A program made the translations under genes and the position numbers. Positions 7,667 to 16,393 of a stretch of 64,000 nucleotides of DNA are shown here, one piece after another. Position 1 is the first letter of the stretch. Every line of letters starts with the position of its first letter. The notes under the pieces were generated by a model, which had not been told where the DNA came from, made no database searches, and was given only the letters and a program-made list of their open reading frames with translations. Source of the DNA: Kocuria rosea (GTDB taxonomy: Bacteria > Actinomycetota > Actinomycetes > Actinomycetales > Micrococcaceae); assembly GCF_006094695.1 (NCBI RefSeq), contig NZ_CP035103.1:1798001-1862000 (forward strand). Reading direction: 5' to 3'.

Positions 7667-8302
7667 ATGAAGGGGCGCCGCAGGCACCCTGCCGCTGGGG
7701 CACCTCGAGGGCGGCGGCCCGGGGCCCTGCCGGCTCGCCGGGCGCGGACCGTGGTGCTGCTGGGCGTCGACGGGGCCGGGAAGACGACCACCGCCGCGGC
7801 ACTGGTGGCGGCGGAGGAAGAGGCGGGGCGGGAGGCGGTCGTGCTGCGCAACCAGTCCGGCCGCCGCTGGCTGGCACGCACCTCGGCGCGATGGGGGGTG
7901 GAGGTGCCGGCGCGGTGGGCGGACCGGTTGGAGACCGTGGTGCGCACCGCCAACGTCCTGGTCTCCCAGGTGCGTGCCGCACACCGGGACGGTCTGGTGG
8001 TGATCGATCGCCACCTGGTGTGCCAGTCGGTGCTGCGGCAGGTCCGGGGGCTGCCGCCGGGCCGGGCCCTGCCGTGGCTGGCGGTCAGGGCGCTGCGCGG
8101 GGCCGTGGTGGTGGTTCTCGACGTCCCGGCCGAGACCGCCCGTGCGCGGATCCTCGCCCGCGGGCAGGACCACGAGTCGCTGGAGTACCTGCGCGCGGCC
8201 CGGGCTGCCTATCTGGAGCTCGCCGGTGCTCTGGGCTGGACCGTCGTGGACGCCACCGGGGCGCCCGAGTCGGTTCTCGCCCGGATCACCGGCCTGTGCT
8301 GA
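7667..8302 (+). CDS. Thymidylate-kinase-like P-loop protein
   Basis: A 211-residue protein with a basic N-terminal extension and then VVLLGVDGAGKTTTAAALV, a Walker A motif of the thymidylate/nucleoside monophosphate kinase type. A DR-like motif (VVIDRHLVCQSVL) follows near residue 116, then the Walker B-like strand VVVVLDVPAETARARI and a lid-like segment (RILARGQDHESLEYLRAARA). This layout matches the dTMP kinase fold, which transfers phosphate from ATP to a nucleotide. It differs from housekeeping Tmk in its basic leader and sequence, so it may be a divergent paralogue acting on another substrate. It stands alone between two HGSNAT-like genes. Confidence 0.75.
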   Translation: MKGRRRHPAAGAPRGRRPGALPARRARTVVLLGVDGAGKTTTAAALVAAEEEAGREAVVLRNQSGRRWLARTSARWGVEVPARWADRLETVVRTANVLVSQVRAAHRDGLVVIDRHLVCQSVLRQVRGLPPGRALPWLAVRALRGAVVVVLDVPAETARARILARGQDHESLEYLRAARAAYLELAGALGWTVVDATGAPESVLARITGLC

Positions 8303-8957
8303 CCCGTGCAACCACAGATAGTCCAGGGCCACGCTCGACCAGCGCATCCGGGAGCCGTCGGCTCTGGGCTTCTGACGGGGTTGCCATGCGGTGCTGGCCC
8401 CACGCGTGTTGTCATGGGCTGGAGGGCGCCACGAATGTCGCAGGCTTCCCTTATCGGCTCCGGGGCCGATCGTTGAGCTTAAGTAAAGGGAGTGTGTAGC
8501 TTCCATCAAGCATGGTCTCCAGCGGGCTCGGGCCCTGTTTTTTGGGTTGCAGAAGACGTAGCTTTCCCTTTGGGAACCCCCAGTTCTCATCGGCCGGTGC
8601 CCCGGGCAGTGCCTCGGGTCAGCGGTGTGAGGGTGCCCCGGCTCAGCTTCCGCTGAAGCCGGGGCACCCTTTCTTCAATGGGAGACGTGGTGACGGTGGC
8701 CGGCGTCCACGAGGGTCCAGGGGCTCAGTTACGCATCTTCCGTCCTGACCGGTTCGGAGACGGCGTCGGAAGGGGCCGTCCATGGGGGCCCTTCCGCACG
8801 AGCCGCCTCGGCAGCCGAACCCGCTTTCACAGGTGATTCTCAGACAGCGGATACCCCAGCTATATCCGCCCTTGCTGAAGTAAATCCTGTACCGGGCGTC
8901 GTGGCCTGGTCCGGTGGGCAGGGGGCCCGTCGGTGCAGCACAGGGGGACAGCTCGGC
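8303..8957. other. Intergenic 655 bases
   Basis: No convincing gene. It contains a strong hairpin terminator (8631-8672) and the promoter region of HGSNAT-like copy 2. Confidence 0.5.
8631..8672 (+). terminator. Rho-independent terminator hairpin
   Basis: GGGTGCCCCGGCT pairs perfectly with AGCCGGGGCACCC, with inner CAGC/GCTG pairing and a TTCC loop, followed by a T-rich CTTTCTT. It is the best intrinsic terminator in the window and probably ends plus-strand transcription from the kinase-like gene. Confidence 0.75.
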
Positions 8958-10259
8958 ATGACAGATTTCCAGGGACACCCGGGGCGCAGCGCCCCGTGGA
9001 CACAGGACGGTCCACGAGTGCCCACCACTCGGACGGGGGCAGGGGCTGCTGCGGGGAACGATGCCAGCGCCGCGGCCACCGGGGCGGGCAAGCGGCGCCT
9101 GGTCGGGGTGGACGCCGCCCGCGGGTTGGCGTTAATCGGGATGATCTCGATCCACATCATGCCCTCCTGGGACCCGGTCTCTTTCGAGCCCACCGCGCAG
9201 TGGACGGTCTTCGCCGGGCGCTCCGCGGCCCTGTTCGCCCTGCTGGCCGGGGTGGGCCTGGCCTTCTCCACCGGTGGCCGCACACCGCACACCGGGCGGA
9301 CGATGACGGCGGACCGGGTGGGGGTGGTGGTGCGCGCGGTGCTGATCGCGGGCCTGGGACTGGCGATCAACGAGGTCATCCCCGGCGACACGATCGATGA
9401 GGTCCCGGCGGTGAACATCCTGGTCTACTACGGGGTGTACTTCCTGCTGGCGATCCCGTTCCTGTCCCTGTCCGGACGGGCACTGTTCGCCTGGGCAGGA
9501 TTCTTCGCCCTGGCCGGTCCGGTGCTGATGCACGTACTGCGGGAGACCCTGCCGGGTTTCGAGCGGCACAACCCGGTCCTGGGCGACCTGCTCACCGCCC
9601 CTGCCGCCACGGCGGCCCAGCTGCTGCTGACCGGGACCTTCCCCGCGCTGCCGTACCTGGCCTATCTGCTGGCCGGATTGGCGATCGGGCGCCTAGACCT
9701 GGGGCAGGCCCAGGTGCAGGCCCGGTTGGTGGTGGGCGGGGTGGTGCTGGCGGCCGCCGCGTGGGTGGTCTCCTGGGTGCTCATCCAGCAGGCCGGTGGT
9801 TTCGAGCAGCTGGTGGCCCGCACCCCAGGGCTGGACGAGGAACTGGTCAACGACATCATCGTGTGGGGTCCTGAGCCGGCGCTGCCCACGACGACGTGGT
9901 GGTGGCTGGCGGTGGCCGGGCCCTACACCAACACCCCGATGGCCCTGCTGCTGGGCCTGGGCTCGGCCACAGCGGTGCTGGGTCTGTTCCTGCTGCTGGC
10001 CCGCGGGGCCGGACGCTGGTTGCTGCCGCTGAGCGCGATGGGCTCGATGACGCTGACCGTGTACTCCGCCCACCTGCTGGGGTTGTCCGCGGAGGTGCAC
10101 TACGACCAGCCGGTGTGGTTCCTCATCCACGTCGGGGTCGCCCTGGTGTTCGCCCTGCTCTGGCGACTGGCCTTCGGGCAGGGCCCGCTCGAGCGTGTTG
10201 TCGCCGGGATCGTGCGCGCCGCCCGCCGGCTCGTGCTGGGACGGCAACCTCGGACCTGA
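8958..10259 (+). CDS. HGSNAT/DUF1624-like multi-pass membrane protein, copy 2
   Basis: A 433-residue paralogue of the proteins at 6097, 10998 and 35517. It shows the same signature (RRLVGVDAARGLALIGMISI, then SAALFALLAGVGLAFSTGGR), the conserved NILVYYGVYFLLAIPFL helix and the C-terminal SAMGSMTLTVYSAHLLGLSA. About ten membrane helices are visible. The ATG at 8958 is chosen because it has a G-rich ribosome site (GGGGGAC); an in-frame ATG at 8901 would add residues of low quality. Unlike copies 1 and 3, no 16-bp regulator box is seen directly upstream and no two-component gene lies beside it; the minus-strand unknown gene at 10323-10679 follows. Substrate unknown. Confidence 0.85.
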   Translation: MTDFQGHPGRSAPWTQDGPRVPTTRTGAGAAAGNDASAAATGAGKRRLVGVDAARGLALIGMISIHIMPSWDPVSFEPTAQWTVFAGRSAALFALLAGVGLAFSTGGRTPHTGRTMTADRVGVVVRAVLIAGLGLAINEVIPGDTIDEVPAVNILVYYGVYFLLAIPFLSLSGRALFAWAGFFALAGPVLMHVLRETLPGFERHNPVLGDLLTAPAATAAQLLLTGTFPALPYLAYLLAGLAIGRLDLGQAQVQARLVVGGVVLAAAAWVVSWVLIQQAGGFEQLVARTPGLDEELVNDIIVWGPEPALPTTTWWWLAVAGPYTNTPMALLLGLGSATAVLGLFLLLARGAGRWLLPLSAMGSMTLTVYSAHLLGLSAEVHYDQPVWFLIHVGVALVFALLWRLAFGQGPLERVVAGIVRAARRLVLGRQPRT

Positions 10260-10322
10260 GCCCCGGTTCCGGACCCGCACCTTGGCTGTGTGCTCAGGGT
10301 CAGCCGCGGTCCGGGGCGGGGT

Positions 10323-10679
10323 TCACGGAGCCGTTGCCACCACCACGGTAGTGGGGGCGGGCAGGGCTAGGTGCTCCGGTGGCGCTTCGTCGGTGGTGAC
10401 GTGCAGATCCATCAGCGTGGAGCCCTCCAGCAACGGCAGCACCGTGCCTGCCAGCAGGGCCAGGGCCGCGCTGTAGGCGGCCGCTGGGGTCTGGGCCGCC
10501 AAGGAGAGCCGCACGGACACACCGGGGGCGCCCGTGCAGCGGACCACCCCGTGACAGGAGGCGATGGACGCCCGCACCGCCGCGATCACCGGCTCCTCCA
10601 CCCGCTGGGTCGTTCGCACGGAGGCCTCCACGGCCCACCGGTTCGTTCCCCGCACACCGGCCCGACTGGTCTCGCTCAT
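10323..10679 (-). CDS. Hypothetical protein, 118 residues
   Basis: A small soluble protein starting at the ATG at 10679, preceded by a clear GGGGGA ribosome site. It has a central alternating pattern (RVEEPVIAAVRASIASCHGV) and an alanine-rich helix (AAAYSAALALLAGTVLPLLE), ending in a short beta-rich tail (ALPAPTTVVVATAP). No signal peptide, membrane helix or known motif is evident. It lies between HGSNAT-like copies 2 and 3 on the opposite strand. Regulator box 2 (10865-10880) is 186 bases upstream of its start and could serve this gene or the divergent gene at 10998. Function unknown. Confidence 0.6.
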   Translation of the reverse strand: MSETSRAGVRGTNRWAVEASVRTTQRVEEPVIAAVRASIASCHGVVRCTGAPGVSVRLSLAAQTPAAAYSAALALLAGTVLPLLEGSTLMDLHVTTDEAPPEHLALPAPTTVVVATAP

Positions 10680-10997
10680 TGGTCCCCCAACCCCTGCCCT
10701 ATCGGGAGCGGGCTGCTCCACGGGGTGCAACGACCCCCGTGGTCCCATCGTGGGGAGCGGAAGCCGCGCGGGGCAAACCTCGGCCGTGCAGAAGATGCTT
10801 TTGCGGCCACTGTGACGCCCACAGGTGCCGGACGCACCCACCGCCGGCGCAACTCCGTCGGAATCTTGACGGAATCTTGAGGATCTCGCGAGGTGGCCGC
10901 CAAACGTGGACGAGACCCTGAAGTCAGATCGGCCCCGGACACTCCGGGGCCGCACGCTTCGCCGACCCGGGAAGGGCCGGCACGATCAGGGGGAGTC
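10680..10997. other. Divergent intergenic 318 bases
   Basis: Shared upstream region of the unknown gene (minus) and HGSNAT-like copy 3 (plus), with regulator box 2. Confidence 0.5.
10865..10880 (+). promoter_or_regulatory. 11-bp-period direct-repeat box 2
   Basis: CTTGACGGAATCTTGA, with the two CTTGA units 11 bases apart. It lies 118 bases before HGSNAT-like copy 3. Confidence 0.45.
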
Positions 10998-12227
10998 ATG
11001 AGCGCGATGTCGCGAGCGGAGAGAACCGATCCAGGGGGACTCGACGAGGCACTGATCCGGCCCACACGCCGGTTGGTGGGGATTGATGCGGCGAGGGGGC
11101 TGGCGCTGATCGGGTTGATGGCCATCCACATCCTGCCGTCTTGGAACGAGGAGACCGGGGAGGCCAGCTTCACCTGGCGGGTGTTCTCCGGGGACTCCGC
11201 GGCCCTGTTCGCCCTGCTGGCCGGGGTGGGGTTGGCACTGACCTCCGGGGGGCGCCACCCGCACGAGGGCAAGACGATGACCGCCGACCGGATCGGGCTG
11301 CTGGTACGGGCGGTGCTCATCGCCGCAGTCGGTCTATGGATCGGGACTCTGATGTCGGAGGACCCGCCGGCCTACAACATCCTGATCTACTACGGGGTGT
11401 TCTTCCTGCTGGCGATCCCGTTCCTGCACGCCGGCCCGAAGGCGCTCTTCATCTGTGCGGCGGTCTTCGGCATCGTGTCCCCGCTGCTGATGCAGGGCCT
11501 GCTCGACCAGCTGCCCGCCTGGAGCTCCTACAACCCCACCCTCACCACCGTGCTGGCTGAACCGGGGGCCACGGCCTCCCAGCTGCTGCTCACCGGGTCC
11601 TACCCGGCCCTGCCCTACATGACGTACCTGCTGGTCGGGATGGGGCTCGGACGGCTGAACCTGCGCAAGCAAGAGGTCCAGATCCGGCTGCTGGTCATCG
11701 GCATCGGGGTTGCGATCTTCGCCCAGACCACCTCCTACTTCCTGCTCTACGCCTTCGGCGGCTACCAGCGGCTGCTGGACGCTTCCTCGATGGACGAGCA
11801 CGAGCTGGAGGAAGTGCTGGTGTGGGGCCCGGACTCCCTGCCCACCTCCACGGTGTGGTGGCTGGCGATCGCCACCCCGCACACCAACACCCCGCTGGCC
11901 ATCGCGGCCAGCCTGGGCGTGAGCCTGGCCGTGCTGGGAGCTCTCCTGCTGATCGCACGCAAGGCCGAGGCCTGGCTGCTGCCGCTGGCAGCGATGGGTC
12001 TGATGACCCTGACCCTCTACACCGCCCACCTGGTGGCGCTGTCCTTTGAGATCCACTACGACCAGCCCTACCTGTGGTTCATCATCCACCTGGTGGTCGC
12101 AGCACTGTTCGCGGTGGCCTGGCACCGGGCCCTGGGTCAGGGCCCGCTGGAACGGGTGATCGGGCTGTCCGTGAAGGGCACCCGCCGGGCCGTGCTCCAC
12201 GGGAACTCCGGGTCCTCGCACGGGTAG
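10998..12227 (+). CDS. HGSNAT/DUF1624-like multi-pass membrane protein, copy 3
   Basis: A 409-residue paralogue with the family signature RRLVGIDAARGLALIGLMAI and SAALFALLAGVGLALTSGGR, the helix NILIYYGVFFLLAIPFL and the C-terminal LMTLTLYTAHLVALSFEIHY. It is closest to copies 1 and 4. The start is at 10998 (ATG after GGGGGAG) or nine bases later at 11007, where spacing to the ribosome site is longer. It is tail-to-tail with the histidine kinase at 12289, only 61 bases away. Regulator box 2 lies upstream. Whether the adjacent two-component system controls it cannot be decided from the sequence. Confidence 0.85.
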   Translation: MSAMSRAERTDPGGLDEALIRPTRRLVGIDAARGLALIGLMAIHILPSWNEETGEASFTWRVFSGDSAALFALLAGVGLALTSGGRHPHEGKTMTADRIGLLVRAVLIAAVGLWIGTLMSEDPPAYNILIYYGVFFLLAIPFLHAGPKALFICAAVFGIVSPLLMQGLLDQLPAWSSYNPTLTTVLAEPGATASQLLLTGSYPALPYMTYLLVGMGLGRLNLRKQEVQIRLLVIGIGVAIFAQTTSYFLLYAFGGYQRLLDASSMDEHELEEVLVWGPDSLPTSTVWWLAIATPHTNTPLAIAASLGVSLAVLGALLLIARKAEAWLLPLAAMGLMTLTLYTAHLVALSFEIHYDQPYLWFIIHLVVAALFAVAWHRALGQGPLERVIGLSVKGTRRAVLHGNSGSSHG

Positions 12228-12288
12228 CTGGCGGTGCACCCCCTCACGGGCCGTGCCCGGACCTGGAGTTCGAGTGCTCCCTCGGGGC

Positions 12289-13425
12289 TCAGTCGGCGGG
12301 CTGAGGGCGGGGCAGGTGGATCCGGAAGCTGGCCCCGCGCCCGGGGCCGTCGCTGGTGGCCTCCAGCGTTCCGCCCTGGGCCTCGACCAGGGCCCTGCTG
12401 ATCGCCAGGCCCAGCCCCGAGCCTCCGCGGTGGGCCTCCCGGCCGGTGTGGGCGCGGTAGAAGCGTTCGAAGACGTGCGGAAGGTTCTCCGCACTGATGC
12501 CTTCCCCCGAATCGGAGACGGTGTAGGTGACCGCCTCCGGGGTGTGGTCGGTGCGCAACACGATGGTGCCCCCGGTCGGGGTGTGGCGCAGGGCGTTCTC
12601 CATCAGGTTGCTCAGCACCTGGCCCATCCGCTCCGGATCCAAGGGGATCGGGGTGACCTCCATACCGGTGCTCACCGAGGTGATCGACACGCCCTTGCCG
12701 GCGGCGTCGGGCTCGATGGCCGCGACCGCCTGGTTCGCCAGGTGCTCGGGGTCCTGGGGGGTGAGCTGCAGGCGCGTCATGCCCTCCTCGGCGGTGGTGA
12801 GTTGGCGGATGTCGCGGGCCAGGCGTTCCAGTCGGGTGATCTGGGCGTTGAGGATCCCGGTGGTGTGCTCATCCAAGTCCACCACCCCGTCCTCGATGCC
12901 CTCCAGATAGCCTTTGAGACTGGCCAGCGGGGTGCGCATCTCGTGCGCGAGATCGGCCAGCATCTGGCGCCGGGTGGTGTCCACGGTGGCGAGCCTGGCG
13001 GCCATCTCGTTGAAGGAGGAGGCCAGGGAGTCGAACTCCGGGCCCAGCTTCGCCGAGGTCACCCGCACCTCATAGTTGCCCGCGGCCACCTCACCGGCCG
13101 CCGTGCTGAAAGCGGCCAGGGAGCCTCTGATCGTGCGGTAGAGGTAGTAGGTGAGCATCCCGGCGATGTAGAGCGCCGGCAGCCCGCCGATGGCCAGGGC
13201 GGTGAGGCTTACCGAGCGGAAGGCGTCCTCCAGGTGCACCAGCCCGGTGGCCTCGTCGGCGTGGCCTGCGTCGATGAGCTCGTGGTAGAACATGTTCGGC
13301 CCGATCAGCACCGCGGTCACAACCACGATGAGTAGACCCACGGCCAGCACCGCGGTCTGGGCCAGCATTAGCCGCACGGTCAGCGGCCCCCAGGCCCGGG
13401 TCCGGTTCGAGACCATGGTGCTCAT
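12289..13425 (-). CDS. Sensor histidine kinase, copper-type two-component system 1
   Basis: A 378-residue membrane kinase. TM1 is at residues 20-41, a short extracytoplasmic loop at 42-75 contains several His, Met and acidic residues (GPNMFYHELIDAGH, then LVHLEDAFR), and TM2 is at 76-97. HAMP follows, then the dimerisation domain with phospho-acceptor His161 in LADLAHEMRTPL, and the ATPase domain with SNLMENALRH (N box), DSGEGI (G1), FERFYR (F box) and GGSGLGLAI (G2). The start overlaps the response-regulator stop by ATGA. The kinase at 31032-32174 shares the loop pattern, suggesting both sense a similar metal-related signal. The ligand is inferred, not shown. Confidence 0.9.
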   Translation of the reverse strand: MSTMVSNRTRAWGPLTVRLMLAQTAVLAVGLLIVVVTAVLIGPNMFYHELIDAGHADEATGLVHLEDAFRSVSLTALAIGGLPALYIAGMLTYYLYRTIRGSLAAFSTAAGEVAAGNYEVRVTSAKLGPEFDSLASSFNEMAARLATVDTTRRQMLADLAHEMRTPLASLKGYLEGIEDGVVDLDEHTTGILNAQITRLERLARDIRQLTTAEEGMTRLQLTPQDPEHLANQAVAAIEPDAAGKGVSITSVSTGMEVTPIPLDPERMGQVLSNLMENALRHTPTGGTIVLRTDHTPEAVTYTVSDSGEGISAENLPHVFERFYRAHTGREAHRGGSGLGLAISRALVEAQGGTLEATSDGPGRGASFRIHLPRPQPAD

Positions 13426-14135
13426 CGGCCGGTGCCCATCCGGTAGCCGACCCCGCGGATGGTGTGGATGAACCTCGGGCCGGAAGCCGTATCACCGAGC
13501 TTCTTGCGGATCCGCCCGATGTGCACGTCCACCAGGTGCGCGTCCCCGGTCCAGGCGGTGTCCCAGACCATCTCCACCAGCTGCCGGCGCGAGAGCACCA
13601 GTTGCGGGTGGGCCGCCAGGGCGGCCAGCAGATCGAACTCGATCCGGGTCAACGCCACCGGCTCCCCGCCCAGGCGGACCTCCCGGGCGGCCTCGTCCAC
13701 CACCAGGTCCCCGATCACCAGCACCCGACCCTGCCCCGCCGGCGCCGGGACGGGCCGGGTGCGCACCCGGCGCAGCATGGCCTGGACCCGGGCCACGAGC
13801 TCGCGCGGGCTGAACGGCTTGGTCACGTAGTCGTCGGCGCCCACCGACAGGCCCACGATCTTGTCGACCTCGTCGTCGCGGGCGGTGAGCATCAGCACGT
13901 GGCAGTCCGAGATGGCCCGCACCTGACGGCACACCTCGATCCCGTCGATCCCGGGCAGCCCCAGATCCAGCACGAGCACGTCCGGGGTGTACTCCCGCAC
14001 CGCGGCGACCGCCTCCGTGCCGTCGTGGCGCATCACGACCTCGAGTCCGGCCTTGCGCAGATAGTCCGCGATCAGCTGCGCGAGATCGACCTCGTCGTCG
14101 ACCACCAGCACACGTCCGGTGAGCGGATCCGTCAT
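13422..14135 (-). CDS. OmpR-family response regulator, system 1
   Basis: A 237-residue regulator. The receiver domain has the acidic pair in VLVVDDEVDL, phospho-acceptor Asp57 in DVLVLDLGLPG and Lys106 in YVTKPFS. The C-terminal OmpR/PhoB winged helix includes EFDLLAALAAHPQLVLSRRQ and a final HTIRGVGYRMG. The ATG at 14135 follows a GGGAGGAC ribosome site. It is co-transcribed with the kinase at 12289-13425 through an ATGA overlap. OmpR-type regulators bind direct repeats of 11-base period, and nine such boxes exist in this window. It may share targets with the regulator at 32171-32878. Confidence 0.93.
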   Translation of the reverse strand: MTDPLTGRVLVVDDEVDLAQLIADYLRKAGLEVVMRHDGTEAVAAVREYTPDVLVLDLGLPGIDGIEVCRQVRAISDCHVLMLTARDDEVDKIVGLSVGADDYVTKPFSPRELVARVQAMLRRVRTRPVPAPAGQGRVLVIGDLVVDEAAREVRLGGEPVALTRIEFDLLAALAAHPQLVLSRRQLVEMVWDTAWTGDAHLVDVHIGRIRKKLGDTASGPRFIHTIRGVGYRMGTGR

Positions 14136-14735
14136 TTGTCCTCCCGATACTGATCGCTGTGACATGAAGACTGTGCTGCGAGCCCCAGCGTCCTAGGGCG
14201 ACCGTGTCTGAGGCCTCGGGAACGAAACAGGGGGGGGTGGACTCGTCATGGCCGGGCTCACCGGTGAACCGGTGGTCGCTGTGACTAACGATCCCCTGCC
14301 CCAGGCAGATGAGATGGTTATCGGGCACGGAGAAGGTCGCGTGTCGCCCATCCACGAGCCCGGACAGACGCAACACGGCCGGGATCCGGCCACCCCACCA
14401 CCGTGCGAGGGGACTCCGGTGGTCTCGGACATCTCGGACATCTCGGACATCTCGGACATCTCGGACATCTCGGACATCTCGGTGACGGTGCGCGCGCTGG
14501 AGAGCAGGACCCCAGGCGAGGGGGTCCGTGTCCTGAGGCAAGAGGGCGCGGCGCTGGCGAACCTACGGTTGGTCGGTGACCGTTTGGGGTGCTGCTGACT
14601 GTGCGAAGGGTGCGCGCCCATCGGGTGCCGGGTTGGTGATCACCGCACTGGACTGGCTGGAACGGGTCGACGGGGATCATGACATCCCGGTGGCGGCCCG
14701 TTCCAGTCGGTGACGGCCCAGCTCGTGGTCCTGGA
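14136..14735. other. Intergenic 600 bases with a 9-bp tandem repeat
   Basis: Upstream of the response regulator and downstream of the DUF305 gene. It holds the repeat at 14424-14482. ORFs crossing the repeat are low-complexity on both strands and none is convincing. Confidence 0.5.
14424..14482 (+). repeat. 9-bp tandem repeat, six copies
   Basis: CTCGGACAT repeated six times without error (14424-14477) plus a partial CTCGG. The unit is a multiple of three and stays open in several frames (for example Ser-Asp-Ile), but no coding context supports translation. It is a likely length-variable locus by slippage. Confidence 0.85.
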
Positions 14736-15419
14736 TCAGGCCGCGAACCACTCCTCCAACCAGCCCTGCATGAGCTCGATCTCCGCCTGCTGGTCCTCGA
14801 TCATCTTCTCCGCCATGGCTCGCAGCTCGAGGTCGGTGCCCATCTGCAGCTCCATCTCGGCCATCTCGAGAGCCATCTGGTGGTGGGCGATCATCTGTTC
14901 GAGGAAGGCTTGGTCGAACTCGTCCCCGGACAGTTTCGCCAGCTCCTCGAGGCTCATGCCGTCCATGCCGTCCATCTCGTCCATCTCGTCCATCATGGCG
15001 CCCTGCATGTCGGCATTCATGCTCTGACCATGGCCGCCGTGTCCGTGGTGCCCGTGGCGGTGGCCGTGTCCGTGGTGGTGGTGCCCGGAGGTGTTCTCGG
15101 CAGTCAGCCGCTGGGCCGCTGCTTCCAGCTGCTGGATCTCCTCGGTCTGGGCCTCGATGATCTTCTCCGCCAAGTCACGGATCTCGGGACGCTCGGACTT
15201 CTGCAGGGCCAGCTCGGCCATGTCGGTGGCACCCTGGTGGTGGGGGACCATCATCACGGCGAAATGGCGGTCGTGGTTCATGTGCCGCTCAGCGCCCGTC
15301 TGTGCGGAGGCGGAGGCAGGCTGGTGCGTCGGGGAGGCGACCGCCGCGGTCGCCCCGGCACCGCTGAGGGCCAGCGCCAGGACCGTCCCAGCGGCCAGGT
15401 GCTTGAACGTCGACGTCAT
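14736..15419 (-). CDS. DUF305 secreted metal-binding protein with His-rich linker
   Basis: A 227-residue protein with a Sec signal peptide (HLAAGTVLALALSGAGATAA, cleavage near AVA-SP) and two DUF305 domains. The first contains MMVPHHQGATDMAELAL, the second MIAHHQMALEMAEMELQ; each ends with an (E)IxxLxxW/A-type helix. Between them is a linker very rich in His and Gly (HHHHGHGHRHGHHGHGGHG) followed by a Met-rich run (MDEMDEMDGMDGMS). DUF305 relatives such as cyanobacterial CopM bind copper in the periplasm. Regulator box 3 lies 147 bases upstream. Four DUF305 genes are in this window. Extracellular copper binding is the likely role. Confidence 0.9.
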   Translation of the reverse strand: MTSTFKHLAAGTVLALALSGAGATAAVASPTHQPASASAQTGAERHMNHDRHFAVMMVPHHQGATDMAELALQKSERPEIRDLAEKIIEAQTEEIQQLEAAAQRLTAENTSGHHHHGHGHRHGHHGHGGHGQSMNADMQGAMMDEMDEMDGMDGMSLEELAKLSGDEFDQAFLEQMIAHHQMALEMAEMELQMGTDLELRAMAEKMIEDQQAEIELMQGWLEEWFAA

Positions 15420-15565
15420 GACGAACCTCTCCTTCGCAGCAGCCCGTGCTGGGCCTGCACATCGTGGTGTTTGCTCTGCTCAGCCTCAGGTCGAGGCGGA
15501 CCGATCCGTCCACGGTAGCCCCGCCGTGGTCGCTTTCTCCGGGCTGGGAGGGCTGGGCGTTAGAT

Positions 15566-15581
15566 CTTCACCGAACCTTCA
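15566..15581 (+). promoter_or_regulatory. 11-bp-period direct-repeat box 3
   Basis: CTTCACCGAACCTTCA, 147 bases upstream of the minus-strand DUF305 gene. In the direction of that gene it reads TGAAGGTTCGGTGAAG, the same orientation as box 6 relative to its gene. Confidence 0.55.
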
Positions 15582-15689
15582 AGAGCGGGCCCATCAGGCG
15601 GCCAGATCGGTGTGTTCCCGGTCGGTGGATGGGTGCAGGCATGTCCGGGCCGACCGATTCTGGATGCTGATCAGGTGGGGGGCGCACCC

Positions 15690-15724
15690 GCCGCCCGCCA
15701 CGAGCGGCATTCGTGGCGGGCGGC
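15690..15724 (-). terminator. Terminator hairpin of the NlpC/P60 gene
   Basis: Perfect 14-bp stem, GCCGCCCGCCACGA with TCGTGGCGGGCGGC, and a 7-base loop, 9 bases past the stop at 15733 on the minus strand. Confidence 0.7.
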
Positions 15725-15732
15725 GTGTTGGC

Positions 15733-16374
15733 TCAGCGGAAAGTGACGTAGCCGACCGTCGGCATGGCATTCACGCTGTGCACGAAGGTGCCCTGGGTGG
15801 GGTTCAGCGCGGAGATCATCTTGCCGCCACCGAGGTAGATCCCGATGTGGGCCCCGCCGTTCTGGACGACGAGGTCGCCGGGCTGCGGGTCAGTGGTCGG
15901 GGTACCGGCCGCCCACTGCTGCTGGCTGGTGCGGGGGAGGTCGATGCCCTGCTGGGCGTAGACCCACTGGGTGAAACCGGAGCAGTCCCAGGCGCCGAAG
16001 TCCGTGCCGCCCCAGACGTAGCCGGTGCCCACACCCTGCATCGCGGTGCCGACAATGCCGCCGGCCGCAGCGGAGGTGGCGGAGATCTCGGAAATGTCCG
16101 AGGACTGGGGGGACAGACTCGAAGTGGCCGCCCCAGCGGCCGGCAGGCTCGCCGTCTGCACGGTGACGGGGGCCTGGGAAGCGGCCGGAGCCGGGGAGGT
16201 CGCGGGGGTCGAGTATGCGGTGCCGGACGTGGCGGGGGCTTCGGCATAGGCCTGAGCCGGGGCGACGGAGCCGATCACCGCCGCGCCGACAGCGGCGGCC
16301 AGGGTCGTGGTGCGCACCAGGTGCGAGGGGGTCTGGGCGCGGTGGCGGGCAGAGCTACGCGTGAAGAAAGTCAT
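15733..16374 (-). CDS. Secreted NlpC/P60 peptidoglycan hydrolase
   Basis: A 213-residue cell-wall hydrolase. It has a basic signal region and hydrophobic core (LAAAVGAAVIGSVAPAQAYA), an Ala/Thr/Pro-rich linker to about residue 105 and a C-terminal NlpC/P60 domain. That domain contains the catalytic Cys in WDCSGFTQWVY, the His in GAHIGIYLGGG and the substrate motif PGDLVVQ. The family cleaves peptide bonds in peptidoglycan stem peptides. No LysM or SH3 domain is present. The mRNA leader carries a c-di-AMP (ydaO-type) riboswitch, typical for actinobacterial wall hydrolases, followed by an AAAGGAGG ribosome site. Expression is thus expected to respond to c-di-AMP. Confidence 0.92.
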   Translation of the reverse strand: MTFFTRSSARHRAQTPSHLVRTTTLAAAVGAAVIGSVAPAQAYAEAPATSGTAYSTPATSPAPAASQAPVTVQTASLPAAGAATSSLSPQSSDISEISATSAAAGGIVGTAMQGVGTGYVWGGTDFGAWDCSGFTQWVYAQQGIDLPRTSQQQWAAGTPTTDPQPGDLVVQNGGAHIGIYLGGGKMISALNPTQGTFVHSVNAMPTVGYVTFR

Positions 16375-16393
16375 GAATGAGGGTCCTCCTTTT

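Larger units (their letters stand above)
15420..15732. other. Intergenic 313 bases
   Basis: Upstream region of the DUF305 gene with regulator box 3; also holds the NlpC/P60 terminator hairpin. Confidence 0.5.

Noticed and set aside
14424..14482. Possible CRISPR array
   Set aside because: The repeats are contiguous 9-mers without spacers.
14193..14621. ORFs on both strands through the 9-bp repeat (Ser-Asp-Ile or Met-Ser-Glu repeats)
   Set aside because: Open only because the unit is a multiple of three and GC-rich; no ribosome site, no conserved sequence outside the repeat.
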